Of a stretch of DNA of 64,000 nucleotides, positions 55,781 through 64,000 are shown one piece after another. The stretch covers positions 4,092,001 to 4,156,000 of the forward strand of contig JAJHTX010000002.1 of the NCBI GenBank assembly GCA_032164295.1, read 5' to 3'. The notes beneath the pieces were generated by a model. The model ran no database searches, was not told the DNA's origin, and saw only the letters and a list, made by a program, of their open reading frames with translations. The first letter of the stretch is position 1. Each line of letters opens with the position of its first letter. The position numbers and the translations under genes are program-made. This DNA comes from Inonotus obliquus (Eukaryota; Basidiomycota; Agaricomycetes; Hymenochaetales; Hymenochaetaceae).

Positions 55781-57408
55781 TCATAACTGTTCTATAAGCA
55801 TCTGCTTGAAATCTCCGAATTCCCAATTAAAGCAATCCTATACCAAAAGTTAAGTCAGAACAGTAGGGCACGAATTCATTACGTACCACGCAATCTTTTT
55901 CGTAACCTGGTTCCGGGACAGCACGTCCTGAGTAGTCTTCACTGGGTGGCTCCCAGTCCTCTGACAATACGCCGTCGATGACCCGTGCGATAGAATGCGT
56001 GCGTATGTCGACTGCCCAGCCTTTCTTTGAGACCGTATCATATTTGATGACTTGACCAAGGTGACATCTTAAATAAGGCGAGTTCATCTGGATTGGTACT
56101 TTAACAGCCAGGAGATGTGATGTCGAAACTTACTTTGATTCCATGGCGTACCCAGCAATGGCACAGGAGGATGTCACGCCGTTGCACACACCCATTGCGA
56201 TTGGATCAGCAGTGTGATAGATGTGGGTAATATGAAGGGTGGAAGGCTGGATAGAAAAAAGTGCCAGTTGGTATCTGAATAGTCAAACACGCGTAGAACG
56301 TGAAAAGACCCACTGGTGAAGGAAGGTGTAGTCTTGCAGCAGCCATTTTCTCTCCTGGAGCCTCAAATGCAATAACAGGAACACCGAAGGTGGCTCCCGT
56401 TAACGAGGCGAGTGAGCCGCCGAGGGAATGTCCTAGCATGTCCAGAATATGTTGGTAAATAGTCTGTCGGATAGTCTATCTGGGTTGAGACTGACCAGTG
56501 ACCCAGATATCGGCATCGGGGTACAGATATGTGACGTTATGGTAAAGATTCTGAAGAGAGGGGTCATCGACTACTATAGGAAGAGACTCGACAGAAACTT
56601 ACGACTGCAACATTATAGAATATGCTTTCATCCGTTAAAGCTGTCTGGAGACAGTTTTGATCACACTTGTAGCCTCCAGAGTAACAATCGCAGACAGGAG
56701 ACCACGTGGGACCGACACGAGCGCAGCAGCACGAGAACAGGAGGTTGTCGTTTAGCTTGTCCTTCCTCACAGTGGGACCTCCGCCTCCGACAATCCAACC
56801 GCCCGAAGTACCCTTAATGGAGAGTACGACAGTGGAATTATCTTCAGACACGAATATATGACCTCTGAATCCATCAGCATCTGGCTCCCAACCGAACGGA
56901 TAGCTCTGGGATGACTAACATCAGTACTTACTAAGGAAATAGAGGAACTAGTACTCACGTCGTTTCCCCAATCCGGGCCAAGTGCATACCATTCTTTGTC
57001 CTTGCGTTCGTAATAAGCATTATTGGTCATTTTTGCAAGCGTCAGAAGAGTGTTCCGGTTCTCCACATCCGGAGCAGGGATGTTCGATTGTATCCAGAGG
57101 TCCACGTCCGTTTGTCCAGTCAAGAAAGGAGAAACTCGCGCCTTCGAAAAGGCATCGAAAGACTTCGGACGATGAGTTTGTATTCTTCTTGAGTTGATTA
57201 CATGCTGCTCAAAGGAAACGAGCGACTGCGGAACGTCAGCAAAGAGTACGCGTGAGTCGTTTGCGATTGCATGTTCATGTCTTAGCGTGAAGGTGAGCGA
57301 CGGTGGGTTCTTGCTCAGAATTGCCTGGTCGCTGCGTACATATGGCCTTGATACAAACAGCAAAGGAGCCAAGAGGAGTTGTAGAGCACTCGGAAGGGTC
57401 GCGAACAT
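55781..57408 (-). CDS. ATG15: Autophagic lipase Atg15
   Basis: Seven exons (57408-56959, 56905-56603, 56550-56496, 56432-56314, 56246-56134, 56067-55887, 55837-55781) give 425 residues. An N-terminal hydrophobic signal anchor ([13 protein letters not shown]) precedes the lipase class 3 domain: [20 protein letters not shown], the Cys-rich [18 protein letters not shown], the nucleophile elbow GHSLGGS with Ser272, [15 protein letters not shown] with the catalytic Asp, and [11 protein letters not shown]. Atg15 is a vacuolar phospholipase that breaks down autophagic bodies after delivery by the multivesicular-body route. The last 57-nt exon ([10 protein letters not shown]) was added because a GTACGT donor precedes an earlier in-frame stop and it restores a [11 protein letters not shown] end. 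GGWIVGGGG is slightly longer than the usual GGWVGGG. Confidence 0.95.
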
Positions 57409-59903
57409 GGTTGTCGAAGGTAAGTCGCAGGACCGCGCCTCGATGTGCTTATTTTGGAGAAAATGAGGCGTCGATCAATCCCACGATTCGATTCTCGTCG
57501 TCGCGTTCGTCTCACGTCCTGACTCCTGACTCCCACGGCGCCATCTGGCTCTGGCAAAGATACAGCGGCAAAAGCGCGGCGTGTGTATGTCTTAATCATT
57601 AGAAAGCTCCCAGTTGCAGATGTAGTGGCCTGACCTTTCCCGAAAACCTTTTAAGGGATCCGTGGTCTATAGGAGAGATATCAAGCTGGCATTACGATAG
57701 CTTGGTGCTGGGGATCAATACTTTACGTCGTCACGAGCGTTCGTGGATGAGGCTACTATATGATGGTTCTTGGTTTATTTTCCAATTCCGAACGTGCGTT
57801 GGGTCATCTCGACTCTTGACATAGATTATGACTACATTCCATCCGCACTGTTTCCGCCTAGCGAATTGTTGTGGAATGGATCCGCATTTCTCAGATGCCC
57901 AGTCACTTCTGAGTATACTGCGTCCCGCCACAGTGAGGGCACTGTTTTACGACACTACTGCAGGATATTTCGGGAATACATAGTTCTCCGAACAGCCCTC
58001 TTGGCTCCCTTCTATGTTTAATCTACCGGTGGAAAAAACAAGAACTGTGGTGCGGTACAGTATGTGCGATCGAACAGGAGCAAGAGTGAGATGGGTGCGA
58101 CATTCGTGTCGCAAGCTAAAGCGGGAGCCACTCTAATAGGCGCCAGTCGCAACCGCCGCGTCAAGTACAAGGAAGCTCCCTTACATGGAGCACGGACCAA
58201 AGTGAGCTAAATGCGATCTCAGGGGGCAGGGGGAATTTTCTCTTTGACATGCGACCTCGGCTCAGCCGGAAGCTGGAATGTATGCGTAACCCCCCCCCCC
58301 CCAGTACTGTTCGAGCGGATAGGACTCAACGTGTCTGTGAGCATGACTACCTCTAACTTTCAAGAGCTCAGCTATCTCGGTGACACAGGACCTGAATGCC
58401 AAAGCTCCTCAACACGCTGGCATCCAGTTGAGTTAAGGTGAAGGTTTGTATGCCTCAGTGTGAGCAATCACTGTAGTTGCAAGCATAGGAACCGCAGTAA
58501 GATATGTGATCGTTTCTGATGGTAGATGACTATTTACTCTTCTTTTGTGAGTTGCCAACTACAGACTATTTTTGTTGAGGGACGGGAAGAGTACGCGCGA
58601 AGGAGTTGTGGAGATCAAGAAATGATACTCACGCTGATACTCAGGCTGCTCCTCCGCCTACATACATACTTTGAGTGGAAACTTGTATAAAATATTATTA
58701 CAACCTTGGCCTTTTCCAAAGCCGAAGTACTGATTAATTGAGTACAGGACTCATCGGACTGCGCGTTGTGCGTTTAAAAGTCCCGAAAACACACGCCGCG
58801 ACGCGCGGCCACCTTAGTGAAGCAAGAAAATCTACCGAACCGTTACTTTCGGGGCCTCCGAGTTGGTCAAGGGTTGCACTTCGGTGGACCTTACCGGTGG
58901 TTTTCCGATGTCATGCGGGATGCTCAGTACTCTCAGTCGGTTTACCGGAATTCCAGAAAGGTGCCATGACGTCCAGTTATTAAATGTAATGCTGGCTCCG
59001 GTTTTCGCGGCACATTGAGAAGAATAGTAAGGAGCGAGAGTATCCAGTTCTATAGGTTCTCGAATGGTAAGTAGATAATTCGTCTGGCGCATATTGGTTT
59101 ACATTTGTGTTTCTCCAGGGCCGCTCTACCACCGACATTTTGCGCGCTAATCAGACCACCAGATGAGCTTTAATTTCATTGAACGGAATTGTTGCAGATG
59201 CATAAGTACGGGTTACGCGGTAATTCGGGTTCGGCAGAGGAACAGGTACAAAACGTTTTGCGACGTGATGCCGTTGCAGGATGGAAGGTCCTCATTGAAT
59301 TCCGTACCAAATCTTGTTGATCTGCTTGAAACCGGATCACATTTCGCAATCCGACAGGTTCCACAAAGACTAGCAGTAATCCTCATGCCACGACGAAGAA
59401 CAAAGCTCGCGTTTATCATCTGGCGGGTCGTTCGTGGTTCCAAGTTGCCCCAATTGCTCCTTAGGAGGGACAAGAGTGAAACGAGGAGAACTTTCCTGGC
59501 TTCTTCCTTCAGCCACCTGCCTCAATTGATGTCTTATGTTAGAGTGGAAGTCTGATTGGTTCATCATGATCTGTCGTAACCCTTATTTTCATAATGCCAA
59601 AATAATCAAGCTCATTGGCAACGTGAAGTGAAATGCAATGCTACAAGGCCAGTCCTTTGTCCTTTTCCCATCTCTCGTAAGAAGCGCCGCCAATCTAACC
59701 TCGCATTCCGAGTTTAGCAGGATGACAGCGATATGGTTGCCATCTAAACACACGATCCACATATAAATCATGTAGCCAGTCAACTTCATCTCGCTATCCC
59801 TTCCCTTTGCTTCATTTCATTGCCTCTAATCCCCATAGATTCTTCTAACTACTCATATGTGGTTCCCTTCAGTGGGGGCGAGGATAACTCCTTATGCTAT
59901 GGC
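57409..59903. other. Gene-poor intergenic region
   Basis: About 2.5 kb. ORFs at 58738-58983, 58832-59092 and 59163-59555 lack family motifs. A 13-C homopolymer lies at 58290-58302. The left part is the ATG15 upstream region and the right end is upstream of zinc-cluster gene 3. Confidence 0.35.
58290..58302. repeat. Poly-C homopolymer (13 nt)
   Basis: Thirteen consecutive cytosines. The length is likely polymorphic or prone to sequencing error. Confidence 0.8.
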
Positions 59904-60450
59904 ATGGTGGACTCGTTACTTCCGGCATTCTTATTGGACACGAATATACGAACAGCCGAACTCCCCATGTCCGCTACATTTCCATTTCCTGAGGCTCTGG
60001 CAGCTGTTCCACTTCACGGCGCTGGTGAAGCAAGCTGGGTCGGGAGCAATCGGATGGTTGATGAGAATAACTCTCTTGAGAGTAGCAATAGGGTTGATGA
60101 AGGCATGATTCCGAGGCAAACGAAGAATGATAGTCCATGCGGCACCTGTCAAGCACGGAAGAAAAGAGTAAGCACGGACTTCTGATTATGCTGTTATGTT
60201 TCCATGCTACATAGGTTACTATCTAGTGCGTGGTGATCAGGCAAAACCCTGCCCTGTGCATGTTGTGCGCGAAGGGCGGTGAACCTCAATGCCCACCACA
60301 CGTGTCGGGAAAGGCCACAAAGGAAAAGCGCCATATGGGATTTTCCAATGTGCGTGTATAATTTAACTTCTGTAACTATGGTTAGAGATAATAATGCCCA
60401 ACTTTCAGATGCAGAAAGAAAAACAGAACCACGACACAAGTGCAGAATGA
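59904..60450 (+). CDS. Zn2-Cys6 zinc-cluster protein 3
   Basis: Three exons (59904-60167, 60227-60349, 60409-60450) give 142 residues with all junctions in phase 0. The cluster is C79-C82-C89-C99-C102-C110: CGTCQARKKRC, a 9-residue loop, CMLC, 7 residues, CPPHVS. The first intron again falls exactly before the third Cys. The N-terminal 75 residues are Ser/Asn/Glu-rich with no fold I recognise; the tail (KEKRHMGFSN, QKEKQNHDTSAE) is short and charged. The open frame continues upstream to 59820 without an ATG and a CATAG acceptor-like sequence lies near 59840, so an upstream exon is possible. It is probably a small DNA-binding protein lacking a fungal MHR domain. The cysteines are clear; expression is unproven. 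Confidence 0.7.
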
Positions 60451-62620
60451 ACAGTCGTTTATCTTTTCACCGAATTTGATATATTTTCTCAAATTTCATT
60501 AGTTGATTTGATTTAGTCCACTTCCTCCCTTCTTCATGTCACCATTCGGGCAGTATTTTTGCCTTTGCCTTTCCTCTCATTTAATTGGCGAACGGTTGTG
60601 ATCCTTCAACTGTTCGCATCGTAGTTCTTGCTGTAACCTTATCATTCCTGCCGCGTTTCTCCCCTTTTTTTTCTAATGCGTACCCTCAATCATTGATGAA
60701 GTAGTATAGGTGCTATGCTACATGCCTGCACTACGGAAGAGGATCCGACTAAGAGTTCTTTCGGAATAAGAATCCGATTCATCAGCCTTGATGACCGTGA
60801 GCTGACGATTCAATTTCTACATCTCCGAACATAGGACAAATGAAGAATATAATAATAGCGCTCACTGTTACGCTTTCTAATCACCGAGGTGAGAGGCTAC
60901 AGTGGGCTCGATAGCGGTCAAGTAACATAGATGGTCTACGACCCTCAGCTTTACTGAATGTGATTAAGAACATTCATGCGATGCGAACTTCTCCATCTGA
61001 CCCGGACCAGAAAGCAGAAAGGGTCAAATACAAAGAGAAGGTGAAGCTAGGCTCAATAACTTCAAGAAGTCTACTTTAGGATGTAGGCGAAGGAGGAATA
61101 AGGAAGGTAAACAACGCGCTCATAGACAAAAGCCGGTAACTTCTCTGATAGGATCGCGGCTGGAACTTCCTGTACCCAACCATCTATCAACAAAGGATCA
61201 ATAAAAATGCAAAGAACGGAGAGTACTCCGAAAATCAGATGAGAATCATACAATGCTTCCAATCCTACCGGGTTCTGTATATCCGACTCCGGGGAGGAGG
61301 GGGGGAGGGGGAGGTTTGCTTGTAATACGCACGTATTTCCCAGAGCTCATACGTAATCTGAGTTGTACTTAACAAACACAGGGTATAGGGCAGTTATGGG
61401 ATATGACAAGAGCCAGATTCACCCCCCACTCACCCCCCACTTTAGTTCTTTTTATCTCATAAAGAGCGTAAATAAGGTGTGTGAGAGACGGCCGTGAGGG
61501 ATGTGGGTGGTCTCGGATGTGGCATCTGGATGTTGCCGCCAGTTTGCAAGCTCGAGTGTATTGGGATCGAATCCACGAAGATGAAGCATTAGTACATTAT
61601 CTCCGCCTGAGTGCCAAGATTCACGTAATGATTTAGCTATATATAGTTCCTGATCGCTGACAAGTTAAAAAAACATAAATAGGTCACGATATACCAAAAC
61701 GAGGATAACAATAAACAACACAAAGGTTTTATCCAAATCTTCCATCTGGGGAGATAAGACGTTTATCGGGTTATAAATCAAGTGTAGAAACTCTCACAGC
61801 TCTCACAGTTCTGATTTGGGAAAGCAGCGTTCGGCTAGTTCTGGTTCTGAACAGACTCTGAACATCTGAACATACGTTTTCCCGAGCCCTCGGTGGCCGC
61901 ATTCATAGCATTGTCCAGATCATTTAACTGAATGAACTGAATGCAAATTGATGGATGGGCACGGTTTTCATGAGCGGAGGCGAATTGTGGTTTTCGGTGT
62001 TGGCGACACCGTTCGTGAAAGGCCGATTCTCATGACACCTAGAATAGTCATGGGAGCGACCGGCAGACACGAGTACTTGAGTTTAGACGCCAACTCTAAT
62101 TGTTGTACTGGCTTGGTAAGATCGGGGGTGCAAGCTTCTGTACAAAGGTGGACCACTCTTAGATCACATTTAGTAATGCTCTTCTACGTCCTGTTTGTGT
62201 CGGGTGACGGGAATAAGGGCAACGGAGGCTCTGCCAGTCGACACCCAGCACACATTCAACTCTCGGGCCAAGACCTAGCAAGAAACGATGTATATAGTTC
62301 CAGATGACTCATGCTCGCCAAAGACCGAATAGGGACATCCTTGAGACTAGCGCCCAATGGCAGCTTGCCTCACGAGCTCCTTCCAATTAGGCGCTTGCAG
62401 GCACGGCGGTCCCAAATGTCTTCTTCACGCATGCTTCCTGTCTTCAAACTTCCCGGATGGCCACCTTGCTTGCGAATACCCAGGTTAGCAACTTTTTGGC
62501 GGTTCTCGGACTTGCCTCGAACGGTTGTGCTGCACGATCGCGGAACAAGTTCTTGCTGATACTCTGTGAGATCGAAGCGGATGATACTTGAGTGTCGTGA
62601 CGAGTGAGACAGTATATTGT
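60451..62620. other. Gene-poor intergenic region
   Basis: About 2.2 kb. ORFs at 61071-61262 (minus) and 61948-62307 (plus) have no supported function. A purine-rich GGGGAGGAGGGGGG tract lies around 61291-61313. Confidence 0.35.
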
Positions 62621-62978
62621 CACGGCGGGCAAAATATAGAATATCAGAGGGTGCGGTATTTAAAATTATTTTTTTGCCGAAATTTTAAATATCGGCAAGC
62701 ATATCAGCACGTGATTTATATTTATAATACCGGCGGGATTGATATACTTACCGATATTTAAAGTAGATGTTTAGACTATCTTTCAGGAAGATATGCATAA
62801 AAACAGATGGGAATTTAAAATATCAACCCAATCGATATCCATATCGATATAAAAAATATGGGCACGTGGTTTATATAAATAATATCGGCAAGGTCGAAAT
62901 GCTTACTGATATTTAAAATAATTGCGAGAAAAATTCTTTAAATTTAATGCCCGCTGATATCCTATTTTGCCCGCCGTG
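62621..62978. mobile_element. MITE-like non-autonomous DNA element
   Basis: A 358-bp AT-rich block bounded by inverted repeats starting CACGGCGGGCAAAATA at the left end and its complement (TATTTTGCCCGCCGTG, with a 1-nt shift inside) at the right. Similarity of the two arms continues imperfectly for about 85 bp (shared ATATCAG, TTTAAA, ATTTTAAATATC, AAGCAT words). The 3 bp TGT flank both ends (62618-62620 and 62979-62981) as a possible target duplication. Two internal segments (62707-62767 and 62862-62922) are direct near-copies that start GCACGTG. It has no coding capacity. Size, TIRs and AT content fit a miniature inverted-repeat element; a 3-bp duplication would suit a PIF/Harbinger-type transposase, which is inference. 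Confidence 0.7.
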
Positions 62979-63433
62979 TGTTTGTATAAAAGATCACGTG
63001 CAGGAAAGTCGTGGCAATGAGCAACTTTCTAACTTTCTTTCTCGTCGATTTCTTGCTGCACTATTGCTTGTTATACATTTCAGAAATACTTAGCTACATG
63101 TCTCAGTAATTATTTATAGATATTACAAACACCTTGAAGGAATGATGCGTCCGTACGCCATGAGAAATATACATGCAGGCTTGGAGTCCAAGACTTCTCT
63201 TCGGATTGATATTATGCTGATAAAGGGTATGTATCGTCGAGCAGTCGAGTGAAGCTGGACGGCAAGAAGTTAGTCAGACGATTTAAGAAAGAATCAAATT
63301 TCAGAAGAAAAATCAGAGAACATTTGGCAATATCGGTTTGTCCGCAGATCCAAATATCGGATTCGGTACAGGTCTGATGAAGGTTCATCACAGAGAAATA
63401 AAAGGATCACGAATACTTACATACGAAAACGGT
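62979..63433. other. 3' flank of calcipressin gene
   Basis: 455 bp between the MITE-like element and the calcipressin stop codon. No gene is seen. Confidence 0.4.
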
Positions 63434-64000
63434 CTAGGCGGAAGTTGGCATAGGTGGACGCATCGTAGCAGCGGAGACAAATCGCTCGTTTCGAAACTGA
63501 GATGACTGCCCATAGAACCATCCCTCCTCCACAAATTTCGATTCGCCATCTGATCCGTCAGAGTCAACATCAGGTTCTCCACAGTCCTCAACATACACGC
63601 CTACACCAGGTCCTTCTTCTGGCTCGATCAGTACAGACACCCCCGCCACATTTCCTCTCTCCTCATATTCTTGAGAGATCTGGAGGCGTCGCAGTGCAGA
63701 TATAAGGTCCTCTGCAAGCGGCGAGTTATTTGGAGGACCTTCGCGTGTTGATTCCCAGCCCACGGGCGGAGATCCTGGAGGAGAGATGAGGAAATTCCGC
63801 TCGACTGCAGGGGGGCGAAGGTGATGTGGTGAGAACTTGAAGTGCGGGTTCGATGGCGTCGATGAACCAGAGGAGGAAAGGATGGGGGTGGGATCAGCAC
63901 GATACACACGCAACAGTGTTTCCGGACTACATAACTTCAGTCTCGTTGATACAGACGAGAATGGACAAAGAAGTCTGACCTTGCAAGGGTAGCCTCAACT
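63434..64000 (-). CDS. RCN1: Calcipressin (calcineurin regulator), N-terminus beyond the window
   Basis: The gene is truncated by the window edge. The last exon is 63941-63434; a 38-nt intron with GTCAGA donor separates it from an exon that starts at 63980 and runs off the right edge. The visible C-terminal part begins RLKLCSPETLLRVYRADPTP and has the family hallmark FLISPPGSPPVGW, then LAEDLISALRRLQ, the PxIxIT/TxxP-like region SVLIEPEEGPGVGVYVEDC and a C-terminal PPMPTSA. The N-terminal RNA-recognition-like domain is outside the window. Calcipressins bind and modulate calcineurin in Ca2+ signalling. The intron is at the short end for this genome, so that junction is less certain. Confidence 0.88.

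Noticed and set aside
5921..57408. Idea that Dicer, HAT1, CDC73 and RAP1 form a functional chromatin or silencing cluster
   Set aside because: They are interleaved with unrelated metabolic, translation and autophagy genes on both strands, which fits chance proximity.
59163..59567. 130-codon plus-strand ORF and minus-strand counterparts, considered as a retroelement remnant
   Set aside because: No reverse transcriptase, integrase or gag motif could be identified.
61071..61262. Minus-strand 63-codon ORF with a hydrophobic N-terminus, considered as an EXPERA/TMEM97-like fragment
   Set aside because: The frame opens at a TTG rather than an ATG, only a loose resemblance was found, and no splice partner supports it.
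61540..61600. GGGATCGAATCC word resembling a tRNA B box
   Set aside because: No acceptor or anticodon stem could be drawn around it.
1..64000. CRISPR arrays, operons, prophage or other prokaryotic systems
   Set aside because: The window is spliced eukaryotic DNA and no regularly spaced repeat array with unique spacers was seen.

Overview
The window is nuclear DNA from a filamentous fungus, most likely a basidiomycete and probably an Agaricomycete. Nearly every gene is cut by many short introns of about 48-75 nt with GTRNGT donors and CTRAY-like branch sites. The gene set is eukaryotic and fungal: Dicer, HAT1, CDC73, RAP1-Myb, SSZ1, ATG15, eIF2A, calcipressin. The species cannot be named from the sequence. 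Exon models were built by eye, and for most genes I checked that exon lengths and splice phases sum to an intact frame.

Layout. 1-5.9 kb is gene-poor: a small conserved basidiomycete-type protein (765-1543, minus) and a four-exon 104-aa basic protein (3421-3936, plus) that has no long ORF. 5.9-14 kb holds a phosducin-like co-chaperone (minus), divergent from a full-length 1465-aa Dicer (plus), then HAT1 (minus). 14.7-19.4 kb holds two tandem F-box/LRR-like paralogues. 20-21.3 kb holds a carnitine-biosynthesis-type dioxygenase. 25-26.3 kb holds the first of three Zn2-Cys6 proteins. 29.4-43.8 kb is the densest block: CDC73, an inositol polyphosphate multikinase, an OPA3-like protein, a short-chain dehydrogenase, SSZ1, a RAP1-Myb protein and a dynactin p24-like protein. 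46.8-47.5 kb is the second Zn2-Cys6 gene. 49.4-57.4 kb carries eIF2A, an unusual Ser/Thr kinase and ATG15. 57.4-63.4 kb is gene-poor again, with the third Zn2-Cys6 gene (59.9-60.45 kb) and a 358-bp MITE-like element (62621-62978). A calcipressin gene runs off the right edge.

How they fit together. Most genes are unrelated housekeeping functions in ordinary fungal packing, with divergent and convergent pairs. Several act on chromatin, telomeres or RNA silencing (Dicer, HAT1, CDC73, RAP1), but I see no cluster logic joining them. The least ordinary signal is the set of three small Zn2-Cys6 proteins. They share one cysteine spacing, a CPPH tail and an intron at exactly the same codon, and are otherwise unrelated in sequence.
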